From positions 1 to 20,597 of the forward strand of contig DNFT01000088.1 of assembly GCA_003486385.1 (NCBI GenBank): 20,597 nt of DNA, read 5' to 3'. Below the pieces are notes generated by a model. The model was not told the DNA's origin. It was given only the letters and a program-made list of their open reading frames with translations, and did not search any database. The translations under genes were made by a program, and so were the position numbers. Every line of letters starts with the position of its first letter. Within the stretch, counting starts at the first letter, position 1. Of this stretch, positions 13,875 through 20,597 are shown in pieces. The DNA comes from Eubacterium sp. Lineage in GTDB: Bacteria; Bacillota; Clostridia; Lachnospirales; Lachnospiraceae.

Positions 13875-15145
13875 CTTGCTGCACCTCCCTTAATAATACT
13901 TCCTCCGCTCGGGAGCATACCATTCTCATAATCTGAAAGCTCTGTCACTCCGTAGATAGCAGTGTTCTTGCCTATCTGCACTCTTGGCGGAATATATGAA
14001 TTCTCTCCTATTGTCACAAGACCAAAAGCATATACCTTGGCGTTAAGTGTATTCGGTGCTTCATCGCCGACACCTAATACAGCTCCCTCGCCAATCTCTG
14101 TGCTCTCTGCAATAATAGATTTATCTATCACGGCTCCCGCACCAATTCTTGCATTCTGCATTATAATAGAGTCTCTTACTATAGCTCCTTCCTCTATAGT
14201 AACGCCCGAACCGATGACTGAATTATACACCTCACCGTAGACCTGTGTTCCCTCTCCTACTATGCTTCTGAAAACCTTTGAATTATCCGCAAGATACTGA
14301 GGCGGAAGAATATCGCTCTTCGTATATATCTTCCAGAATTCTTCATAGAGGTTAAACTCGGGGATAATATCAATAAGCTCCATATTGGCCTCCCAATATG
14401 AGCCAAGGGTACCTACATCCTTCCAATATCCGTTAAATTCATAGGCAAAAAGTCTCTGCTTGTTCTCGTGGCAGTATGGAATAATATGCTTTCCGAAATC
14501 ACAGCCCGGCTCATCCTTCATCTTGATAAGAGCTTCCTTCAAAACAGGCCAGCTGAATATGTAAATTCCCATAGATGCGAGATTACTGCTCGGGTTAGCA
14601 GGCTTCTCCTCAAATTCGGTAATCTTATTATGCTCGTCCGTAACAAGAATACCAAAACGGCTTGCCTCCTCAATAGGAACAGGCATAGCTGCTATCGTTA
14701 CATCGGCATTATTAGCCTTATGATAGTCAAGCATAAGCTCATAATCCATCTTGTATATATGATCGCCTGAAAGAATGAGTACATAATCCGGATTGTAAAG
14801 CTCCATGTATTCGAGATTCTGATATATCGCATTGGCGGTTCCTGTGTACCACTCACTGCTTGTACTCTTCTCATACGGCGGAAGTACAGTCACTCCACCA
14901 CGATTACGGTCAAGATCCCATGGAATACCAATTCCAATATGTGTGTTAAGTCGTAACGGCTGATACTGTGTGAGAACACCTACGGTATCAATTCCAGAAT
15001 TAATACAGTTACTGAGCGGGAAGTCAATTATTCTGTACTTACCGCCAAATGCTACAGCCGGCTTTGCCATATTCGATGTAAGAACACCCAGACGGCTTCC
15101 CTGTCCACCTGCCAGCAACATAGCAATCATCTCTTTTTTAATCAT
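13871..15145 (-). CDS. glgC: Glucose-1-phosphate adenylyltransferase (ADP-glucose pyrophosphorylase)
   Basis: GlgC makes ADP-glucose from ATP and glucose-1-phosphate, the committed step of bacterial glycogen synthesis. Visible are the nucleotide loop Leu-Ala-Gly-Gly-Gln-Gly-Ser-Arg-Leu-Gly (11-20), Trp-Tyr-Thr-Gly-Thr-Ala (99-104), the catalytic region Ser-Gly-Asp-His-Ile-Tyr-Lys (126-132), the substrate-binding Glu-Phe-Glu-Glu-Lys-Pro (177-182) and C-terminal hexapeptide repeats. The start at 15145 is chosen because GAGG lies 7 nt upstream, giving 424 aa; an in-frame ATG at 15184 would fall almost at the predicted transcript end. It leads the glgC-glgD-spoVG unit. Synthase (glgA) and branching enzyme genes are not in the window. 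Confidence 0.95.
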   Translation of the reverse strand: MIKKEMIAMLLAGGQGSRLGVLTSNMAKPAVAFGGKYRIIDFPLSNCINSGIDTVGVLTQYQPLRLNTHIGIGIPWDLDRNRGGVTVLPPYEKSTSSEWYTGTANAIYQNLEYMELYNPDYVLILSGDHIYKMDYELMLDYHKANNADVTIAAMPVPIEEASRFGILVTDEHNKITEFEEKPANPSSNLASMGIYIFSWPVLKEALIKMKDEPGCDFGKHIIPYCHENKQRLFAYEFNGYWKDVGTLGSYWEANMELIDIIPEFNLYEEFWKIYTKSDILPPQYLADNSKVFRSIVGEGTQVYGEVYNSVIGSGVTIEEGAIVRDSIIMQNARIGAGAVIDKSIIAESTEIGEGAVLGVGDEAPNTLNAKVYAFGLVTIGENSYIPPRVQIGKNTAIYGVTELSDYENGMLPSGGSIIKGGAAR

Positions 15146-15204
15146 GCTACCACCTCTTGTCAATTTACTAAAGCCAATCATCACATTTATGGTTTTGTAA
15201 TGTC

Positions 15205-15233
15205 ATTATAACATAAATTATTTTATAAGTGAA
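15205..15233 (-). promoter_or_regulatory. Extended -10 promoter of glgC-glgD-spoVG
   Basis: On the minus strand TTCACT (15228-15233), 17 nt, TGTTATAAT with consensus TATAAT at 15205-15210 and an extended TG. The start is near 15198. It lies in a 360-bp, very AT-rich divergent gap shared with murC, in which no gene was found. Confidence 0.75.
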
Positions 15234-15403
15234 GAAATTTTTATATTTTTTGTTAAAAAAATATGTCTTTTCTGATAATTGATTGATAATTTGTTTTTTT
15301 ACCATTATATTCCATTATTCAACTTAATACTGGTTTTTTCATGATTGGTGTTATATTATATTGTGTATATATCCAATATATTCATAATAAAATAGTAATG
15401 ATG

Positions 15404-15432
15404 TTGTGGACGAAGCATGCCAATTTTAATAT
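15404..15432 (+). promoter_or_regulatory. Candidate promoter of murC
   Basis: TTGTGG (15404-15409), 17 nt, TAATAT (15427-15432), implying a leader of about 65 nt. A second possibility, TTGGTG with a TATATC box near 15345-15373, lies further upstream. Confidence 0.5.
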
Positions 15433-15505
15433 CCGTGCGCATAACGTATTATATTTATAGAGCATGTTCTAAGCCCAGCCTCATAGTAATCAGGAGGATT
15501 ATATA

Positions 15506-16885
15506 ATGTATCAGATTGACTTTAATAAACCCATACATATACATTTCATCGGAATCGGTGGAATAAGCATGAGCGGTCTTGCGGAGCTTCTTTTATCGGA
15601 GAACTTTAAAATATCCGGCTCGGATAACAAGGAATCCGCTCTCACAAGGCAGCTCTCTGATGCCGGATGCAATATATTCATAGGACAGAAGGCAGACAAT
15701 ATTGATTCATCTGTTGATGCCTGCGTATATACCGCTGCCATCCACCCGGATAACCCTGAATATGCCCGCTGTCGGGAGTTTGGCATACCGATGCTGTCAC
15801 GCGCCGAACTGCTCGGTCAGATAATGAAAAACTACCGCACAGCCATCGGTGTCTCAGGAACACACGGAAAGACAACCACAACATCAATGCTCAGTGAGAT
15901 ACTCATGTCAGCAGGCACCGACCCAACGATATCCGTGGGCGGTATGCTCCCATCAATCGGAGGCAATATGAGAATAGGCCATTCGGAGCTCTTTCTCACC
16001 GAAGCATGCGAATATACCAACAGCTTCCTGTCCTTCCACCCAACCATGAATATTATTCTCAATGTTGAGGAGGACCATCTTGATTTTTTCAAGGACTTAG
16101 ACGATATCCGCTCCTCGTTCAAAAAATACACAGAGCTGCTGCCTGATGACGGATATCTGGTTATAAACAGCGGAATTGAGGACTACTCCTATTTTTACAG
16201 TGACAGCAATTGTAACGTGATTACATTCGGACTTAACCCGCAGACAAGTAACTACTCTGCCACAGATTTTCATATTGACGATAGGGGTGACTACTGCTAT
16301 ACGCTTCTTTATAATAATGAAGAAAAATGCAAGGTTGCACTCAAGGTTCCGGGAGAACATAACATATTAAACAGCCTTGCAGCAATAGCTGCCGCTGTCA
16401 CCCTCGGCATAAGGCTTGATACCGCCGTGAAGGGAATCGCCTCCTACAGCGGTGTTGACCGCCGTTTCCAGATTAAGGGCAAATGCAATGGCTTCACAAT
16501 CATTGATGACTATGCGCACCATCCTGCTGAGATAACAGCAACCCTTAAGGCGGCACAGCACTATCCTCACAATAAGCTCTGGTGCATATTCCAGCCGCAC
16601 ACCTACACGCGCACGAAGGTATTTCTGCCTGAATTTGCCAAGGCTCTTGCACACGCAGACCACGTAGTCTTAGCCCCGGTATATTCCGCGCGCGAACAGG
16701 ACATATATGGAGTAAGTTCAGCAGATATTCAAAAGCTTATTCTCGGCAGCGGTACCCCATGTGAATATTTTATGACTTTCCCTGAGATAGAAGCATTTAT
16801 AAAAGACAACTGTTCAGAAGGCGATGTCGTAATCACCATGGGAGCAGGCAACATTCTTGAGGTCGGAGAAGACCTGCTCAAGTAA
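15506..16885 (+). CDS. murC: UDP-N-acetylmuramate--L-alanine ligase
   Basis: MurC joins L-alanine to UDP-N-acetylmuramic acid with ATP in the cytoplasmic stage of peptidoglycan synthesis. The 459-aa length is normal for the family. Seen in order are the UDP-binding Gly-Ile-Gly-Gly-Ile-Ser-Met-Ser-Gly (16-24), the ATP P-loop Gly-Thr-His-Gly-Lys-Thr-Thr-Thr (118-125), the Asn-Val-Glu-x-Asp-His-Leu-Asp metal/substrate region near 190, and Asp-Asp-Tyr-Ala-His-His-Pro (about 334-340) where the C-terminal domain begins. AGGAGG is 8 nt before the ATG. The gene is divergent from glgC, monocistronic and followed by a terminator set among DnaA boxes. Confidence 0.97.
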   Translation: MYQIDFNKPIHIHFIGIGGISMSGLAELLLSENFKISGSDNKESALTRQLSDAGCNIFIGQKADNIDSSVDACVYTAAIHPDNPEYARCREFGIPMLSRAELLGQIMKNYRTAIGVSGTHGKTTTTSMLSEILMSAGTDPTISVGGMLPSIGGNMRIGHSELFLTEACEYTNSFLSFHPTMNIILNVEEDHLDFFKDLDDIRSSFKKYTELLPDDGYLVINSGIEDYSYFYSDSNCNVITFGLNPQTSNYSATDFHIDDRGDYCYTLLYNNEEKCKVALKVPGEHNILNSLAAIAAAVTLGIRLDTAVKGIASYSGVDRRFQIKGKCNGFTIIDDYAHHPAEITATLKAAQHYPHNKLWCIFQPHTYTRTKVFLPEFAKALAHADHVVLAPVYSAREQDIYGVSSADIQKLILGSGTPCEYFMTFPEIEAFIKDNCSEGDVVITMGAGNILEVGEDLLK

Positions 16886-16915
16886 ATATTGCGATATTCA
16901 CACAGCATACACAGA

Positions 16916-17003
16916 TTATCCACATCCACAACCCCCTATAATCTCCGCATTTTAGGGGGTTTTCCACATCTTATCCACATTATCCACATTTTTCATATCC
17001 ACA
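16916..17003 (+). promoter_or_regulatory. DnaA-box cluster upstream of the helicase-loading genes
   Basis: Three perfect TTATCCACA boxes lie at 16916-16924, 16971-16979 and 16980-16988, the last two directly abutting. Two one-mismatch boxes lie at 16960-16968 (TTTTCCACA) and 16995-17003 (ATATCCACA). All point the same way. The cluster is followed by an AT-rich stretch and the promoter of a DnaD-domain gene. It may be a DnaA-controlled promoter region, a DnaA-titration site or part of an origin; dnaA and dnaN are not in the window. Confidence 0.85.
16930..16963 (+). terminator. Terminator of murC, embedded in the DnaA-box cluster
   Basis: A perfect 9-bp stem (AACCCCCTA at 16930-16938 with 16953-16961) with a 14-nt loop ends in TTTT (16960-16963). 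Its downstream arm overlaps the degenerate DnaA box at 16960-16968. Confidence 0.65.
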
Positions 17004-17038
17004 ACTTTCACAACTTTGCTTTGTTGCCATAAAATCTA

Positions 17039-17067
17039 TTCTCAAAAAAGCCCGGCTATGCTATACT
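17039..17067 (+). promoter_or_regulatory. Extended -10 promoter of the dnaD-like operon
   Basis: TTCTCA (17039-17044), 17 nt, TGCTATACT with TATACT at 17062-17067 and the extended TG at 17059-17060. The -35 begins 36 bp after the last DnaA box, so bound DnaA could touch polymerase. Confidence 0.6.
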
Positions 17068-17101
17068 TACTATAGAATTTTTAAGAAACGAGAGTACAGC
17101 T

Positions 17102-18262
17102 ATGGCACCTATTACATTAACCTCAACCTACACTCCTAATGAGACAACCATCCCTAATATTTTTCTGGACAGATATATGCCTTCGGCAAACGGCGAATTT
17201 GTGAAGGTCTATTTGTGTCTGCTTAGGATGTATGCCAACCCGGCAGGGCGTTCTTCTACCCTCACCGATATTGCCGATTTGCTTAATCATACCGAGAGCG
17301 ATATAATCCGTGCCATAAAGTACTGGGAAAAGGCAGGGCTTCTATCCGTAGGCTACAGCGGTGATATTCCCGTGAGTATTACACTTTTACCGATCAGGCA
17401 GAAGCCGGACAGGCTTTCCACAGACAGCCCGGCAGAGGAGCCTTCATACAATACAGCTGAAACGGCTGCCGCAGCAGAAGGAGTCAACGCCCTTGGTGAA
17501 CAGACGCCTGTCCATGCCCCTGATGAGACTCTTCCCGGCAAATACAATTATTCCCCTGCGGCTATCAAGCGCATGTGCGACAGTGATGACAACCTCCATC
17601 AGTTGATTTTTGTCGCTGAGAGGCTGTTCGGCAAGACACTCACCAACTCAGAAATCAGCACAATAATCTATATCCACAATGATTTGAATTTTTCCGATGA
17701 TTTGCTTGAATATCTATTTGAATACTGCGTTTCCCTTGAGAAGAGAAGCTTCCGTTATCTTGAACGTGTAGCCATAAGCTGGCATGAGGAAGGTCTTGTG
17801 ACAGCCGAACAGGCAAAACAGCAGCATGAGATACATAGTAAGAAAATCTACTCCGTCATGAAGGCATTCGGTATCAATGACCGCATGCCGGGCAAGCCGG
17901 AGCTTGATTTCATCACACGCTGGTATGATGAATACGGTTTTGAGACGGAACTCGTGATAGAAGCCTGCAACCGCACAATTCAGGCACTGCATAAGCCGAG
18001 CTTTGAGTATACAGACACAATTCTTTCCAACTGGAGAAAGAAAAACGTACATACCGTATCGGATATCGAATCGGTCGATGCCGCTCACGCAGTCTCTAAG
18101 AAAGACAACGGTTTTTCCGGCAGCAAAGCCTCCGGCAAAGCGGACACTACAGGCTCCCCTGCCATAAGAACAGGAAAGAACACCAACCGCTTCAATAATT
18201 TTTCGCAGAGAAAATATGATTTCAATGCACTGGAAAAACAGATTATCAGCAAGAAAGATTAA
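17102..18262 (+). CDS. DnaD-domain replication initiation protein
   Basis: DnaD and DnaB of low-GC Gram-positives remodel the origin and recruit the helicase loader. This 386-aa protein has an N-terminal winged-helix region (about 30-100) and a low-complexity Ala/Glu/Pro linker (about 100-150). Two DnaB_2/DnaD-type helical domains follow (about 150-240 and 250-325), the second ending in the hallmark Tyr-x-Asp-x-Ile-Leu-x-Asn-Trp (303-311). The tail is basic and Asn/Lys-rich, fitting DNA binding. Two C-terminal domains make it more like DnaB/DnaD hybrids of Clostridia than the short Bacillus DnaD. The ribosome site is weak (GAGAG). It heads a probable operon with the helicase loader and prs and lies behind a DnaA-box cluster. 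Confidence 0.88.
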   Translation: MAPITLTSTYTPNETTIPNIFLDRYMPSANGEFVKVYLCLLRMYANPAGRSSTLTDIADLLNHTESDIIRAIKYWEKAGLLSVGYSGDIPVSITLLPIRQKPDRLSTDSPAEEPSYNTAETAAAAEGVNALGEQTPVHAPDETLPGKYNYSPAAIKRMCDSDDNLHQLIFVAERLFGKTLTNSEISTIIYIHNDLNFSDDLLEYLFEYCVSLEKRSFRYLERVAISWHEEGLVTAEQAKQQHEIHSKKIYSVMKAFGINDRMPGKPELDFITRWYDEYGFETELVIEACNRTIQALHKPSFEYTDTILSNWRKKNVHTVSDIESVDAAHAVSKKDNGFSGSKASGKADTTGSPAIRTGKNTNRFNNFSQRKYDFNALEKQIISKKD

Positions 18263-18325
18263 AGTTTGAAAGCAAAACTTTCAAACTACATATTGATGGC
18301 AGTACTGCAGGCAAAGCCTGCAGTA
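18263..18325 (+). other. Two perfect tandem hairpins between the dnaD-like and dnaC/I-like genes
   Basis: The first hairpin has a 10-bp stem (18263-18272 with 18278-18287) and a CAAAA loop and begins right after the dnaD stop. The second has a 10-bp stem (18303-18312 with 18316-18325) and an AAA loop and ends 3 nt before the Shine-Dalgarno AAGGAG (18329-18334). Neither has a T-run, so they look like intra-operon RNA processing, stabilising or translation-control elements rather than terminators. Confidence 0.7.
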
Positions 18326-18341
18326 TGCAAGGAGATAATAG

Positions 18342-19319
18342 ATGAAGTTAAACAATTCGCAATACGATACCATTATGAGAATGTATGACACCCGGCAGAG
18401 CCATGCGCGCGCCGTGCAGAATTCAAGGATTGAGGAAATCAACGCAAGAATCCCCGAGTATGATGAACTCCGAAAGGAAACGGCAGCCGTTTCCGCCGAG
18501 GCAGCCCGCGCTGCCGTCATGGGGGACATGAGTAAGCGCGCACGTCTTTCGGAAAAGCTTGCCTCCATCAACGAAGAAAAAAGTATTCTGCTCACAGCAG
18601 CAGGATACCCGGAGGATTATCTCGAGCTTCACTATGAGTGTCCGCTCTGCAAGGATACAGGCTTTATAAACGGTCAGAAATGCCGATGCTTCAAACAGGC
18701 TGCAATAGACCTTTTATACAATCAATCCAACATTAAAAAAATTCTCCTACTTGAAAATTTCTCTAACTTCAATTATGATTGGTATTCGGAGGATTATATT
18801 GACCCTGTTTCCGGAATATCCGCTCTGGAGAATATAGTCAATGTCACAAAGAATGTCAATTCATTCATAAGTGATTTCCCATCGGGGGATAATCTTTTAT
18901 TCTATGGTGATACCGGCGTCGGCAAGACCTTTCTCACCCACTGCATTGCAGGTGAGCTTCTTGAAAAGGGGCACTCCGTGCTGTATCTGTCAGCCATAGA
19001 CCTGTTTGACATTTTTTCAAAACATGCTTTTGATAATGACGGCGAAGCAGATTACAGGGATGCATTTTCACAGATTCTTGACTGCGGGCTGCTTATTATA
19101 GATGACCTGGGGACAGAGCTGGTTAACAGCTTTACCAACTCCCGATTATTTTATTGTATTAATGAAAGAATCCTTGCAGGTCTGTCAACAATTATATCAA
19201 CGAATCTGAGTCTTGAGGAGCTTATGAATACCTATTCTGAGCGTATTTTTTCCAGACTCACCATGTCATACCAGATATTCAAAATATATGGTGATGACAT
19301 TCGTTTGAAGAAACTTTAA
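18342..19319 (+). CDS. DnaC/DnaI-like replicative helicase loader (AAA+ ATPase)
   Basis: This 325-aa protein likely loads the replicative helicase, the role of DnaI in Bacillus. Residues 1-85 form a helical, charged N-terminal region. Cys100-x2-Cys103 and Cys114-x-Cys116 form a zinc-binding cluster as in DnaI. The AAA+ domain follows with Walker A Gly-Asp-Thr-Gly-Val-Gly-Lys-Thr (189-196), Walker B Leu-Leu-Ile-Ile-Asp-Asp-Leu (250-256), sensor-1 Ser-Thr-Asn (286-288) and the arginine finger box Ser-Glu-Arg-Ile-Phe-Ser-Arg-Leu (299-306). IstB of IS21 elements shares the fold, but the zinc cluster, the DnaD neighbour and lack of an IstA gene favour the chromosomal loader. AAGGAG is 7 nt before the ATG; prs follows after 28 nt. 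Confidence 0.92.
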   Translation: MKLNNSQYDTIMRMYDTRQSHARAVQNSRIEEINARIPEYDELRKETAAVSAEAARAAVMGDMSKRARLSEKLASINEEKSILLTAAGYPEDYLELHYECPLCKDTGFINGQKCRCFKQAAIDLLYNQSNIKKILLLENFSNFNYDWYSEDYIDPVSGISALENIVNVTKNVNSFISDFPSGDNLLFYGDTGVGKTFLTHCIAGELLEKGHSVLYLSAIDLFDIFSKHAFDNDGEADYRDAFSQILDCGLLIIDDLGTELVNSFTNSRLFYCINERILAGLSTIISTNLSLEELMNTYSERIFSRLTMSYQIFKIYGDDIRLKKL

Positions 19320-19347
19320 TCACAACACATCTACGGAGGAAAATATC

Positions 19348-20520
19348 ATGCTTCAGGAAGAACGCGACCTTGAAACCATACCAGTGGGGGCACTTGGAAT
19401 CATTCCCCTTAAGGGCTGTGAACAGCTCAGCCAGAAGGTAAATGACTACCTTGTTCAATGGAGAACCGAAAGAGAAAATGAGCATAAGTCTACAATAGCT
19501 TTTGCAGGATACCAGAGAGACCACTACATCTTAAGTGCAAGCGTACCACGCTTCGGCTCAGGAGAGGCTAAAGGAATTATCAACGAATCTGTCCGCGGAT
19601 ATGATTTGTACCTTTTAGTCGATGTATGTAACTATAGCCTTACCTACTCTCTGTGCGGTAAGGAGAACCACATGTCACCTGATGACCATTATCAGGATTT
19701 AAAGCGTATCATCGCTGCTGTAGGCGGTAAGGCAAGAAGAATCACCGTCATTATGCCTTTCCTCTATGAAAGCAGACAGCACAAGAGAAGCGGACGTGAG
19801 TCCTTAGACTGTGCTCTTGCACTTCAGGAGCTCACAGACATGGGTGTTGACAATATCATCACCTTCGATGCCCATGACCCACGAGTACAGAACGCTATTC
19901 CGTTAAAGGGCTTTGAGACTGTACAGCCTGCTTACCAGTTCATCAAGTATCTCACCAGAAATGTATCTGATATAACCTTCGACAGTGACCACATGATGAT
20001 TATAAGCCCGGACGAGGGAGGAACACATAGAGCCGTATACTTTGCAAATGTGCTCGGTCTTGATGTAGGTATGTTCTACAAGAGAAGAGATTATACTAAG
20101 ATTGTAAACGGTCGTAACCCTATCGTAGCACATGAGTTTCTCGGCAGCTCTGTTGAAGGCAAGGACGTATTTATCATCGACGATATGATTTCCTCAGGCG
20201 AGAGCATGCTTGATGTTGCAAAGGAATTAAAGGCACGCAAGGCAAAGAGAGTATTCCTCGCAAGCACCTTCGGTCTTTTCACCAATGGTCTTGAGAAGTT
20301 CGATGAGGCTTATGAGGCAGGTCTTATAGATAAGGTTCTCACAACGAATGTTATCTACCAGACACCTGAGCTTCTCTCCAAGCCATATTATATCAATGTA
20401 GATATGAGCAAGTACATCGCACTCATCATCGACACGCTCAACCATGATGCTTCCATAAGCAAGCTTCTCGACCCGGTTGACAGAATCCAGAAGCTTCTCA
20501 AGGAGTACAATAAGAAGTAA
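19348..20520 (+). CDS. prs: Ribose-phosphate pyrophosphokinase, long divergent form
   Basis: PRPP synthetase transfers pyrophosphate from ATP to ribose-5-phosphate, feeding purine, pyrimidine, His, Trp and NAD synthesis. At 390 aa it is longer than the common ~315-aa enzyme. The double phosphoribosyltransferase fold is kept, with altered motifs: the ATP loop is Glu-Ser-Arg-Gln-His-Lys-Arg (141-147) where Ala-Arg-Gln-Asp-Arg is usual. Asp-Ala-His-Asp-Pro-Arg (174-179), Ser-Pro-Asp-Glu-Gly-Gly-Thr-His-Arg-Ala (220-229) and Lys-Arg-Arg-Asp (245-248) are present. The PRPP loop is Asp-Asp-Met-Ile-Ser-Ser-Gly-Glu-Ser (278-286) instead of Ile-Asp-Thr-Ala-Gly-Thr. GGAGGA is 7 nt before the ATG. It is probably third in the operon with the helicase-loading genes. 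Confidence 0.9.
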   Translation: MLQEERDLETIPVGALGIIPLKGCEQLSQKVNDYLVQWRTERENEHKSTIAFAGYQRDHYILSASVPRFGSGEAKGIINESVRGYDLYLLVDVCNYSLTYSLCGKENHMSPDDHYQDLKRIIAAVGGKARRITVIMPFLYESRQHKRSGRESLDCALALQELTDMGVDNIITFDAHDPRVQNAIPLKGFETVQPAYQFIKYLTRNVSDITFDSDHMMIISPDEGGTHRAVYFANVLGLDVGMFYKRRDYTKIVNGRNPIVAHEFLGSSVEGKDVFIIDDMISSGESMLDVAKELKARKAKRVFLASTFGLFTNGLEKFDEAYEAGLIDKVLTTNVIYQTPELLSKPYYINVDMSKYIALIIDTLNHDASISKLLDPVDRIQKLLKEYNKK

Positions 20521-20597
20521 TTTAGTTAATTACAAACCCGGACGGGTGTTAAAACATGCATTCAGGACTGTGAAGTGTATGTGCCGGCTGTATATAT
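20521..20597. other. Right edge, no gene recognised
   Basis: A short ACCCGGACGGGT stem-loop (20536-20547) follows the prs stop by 15 nt, but with only 4-5 pairs and no T-run it is not a convincing terminator. The rest is uninformative. Confidence 0.3.

Noticed and set aside
15411..15421. Exact 11-mer CGAAGCATGCC shared with 978-988
   Set aside because: Matches of 11 bases are expected by chance many times in 20 kb, and the flanks do not agree.
16886..17101. Calling this gap the chromosomal origin oriC
   Set aside because: The DnaA boxes are real, but dnaA, dnaN and a clear unwinding element with DnaA-trio repeats are not visible, so only a DnaA-binding cluster is claimed.
18342..19319. IstB helper ATPase of an IS21-type element
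   Set aside because: No IstA gene or terminal repeats are present, and the N-terminal zinc cluster and DnaD neighbour fit a chromosomal helicase loader.

Overview
The window looks like a chromosomal segment of a Gram-positive Clostridia member, most likely Lachnospiraceae. The grounds are a split GlgC/GlgD pair, class II GalT, SpoVG, a DnaD-type helicase-loading pair, a long-form PRPP synthetase, strong AGGAGG ribosome binding sites and many near-consensus sigma-A promoters. No tRNA, rRNA, CRISPR array, prophage or intact transposase gene was seen. The species is not determined.

Left part (1-7161). A truncated nuclease/ATPase-type tail ends at 123 with its own terminator. A PAP2 lipid phosphatase (-) and a CNNM/HlyC CBS-domain membrane protein (+) diverge from a 405-bp gap holding two promoters and a ~150-bp inverted-repeat element. 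mscL follows, with a C-terminal zinc-ribbon-like tail, and converges on hflC across a large nested terminator hairpin. hflK-hflC (-) is preceded by a consensus promoter, a yybP-ykoY-type (manganese) riboswitch and an intrinsic terminator arranged as a transcriptional switch. A MATE exporter (+) and an AEC permease (-) converge on a perfect 30-bp inverted repeat, which shares a core sequence with a smaller palindrome at 191-222.

Middle part (7167-15145) is a long minus-strand block. In transcription order it runs glgC, glgD, spoVG (one close-packed unit), then galK, a glycosyltransferase-like gene, galT and the AEC permease. glgC, galK and galT have recognisable promoters; the spoVG transcript ends in a GNRA-loop hairpin. 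galE is not in the window, so the Leloir pathway is only partly encoded here. ADP-glucose synthesis (GlgC/GlgD) and galactose use (GalK/GalT) lie side by side, linking hexose-1-phosphate flow to glycogen storage.

Right part (15506-20520), plus strand: murC (peptidoglycan precursor ligase), then a gap with a cluster of DnaA boxes, then a DnaD-domain protein, a DnaC/DnaI-like helicase loader and a divergent PRPP synthetase, probably one operon. The main points for a second look are the riboswitch upstream of hflKC, the DnaA-box cluster in front of the helicase-loading genes, the palindromic repeat family and the MITE-like element.
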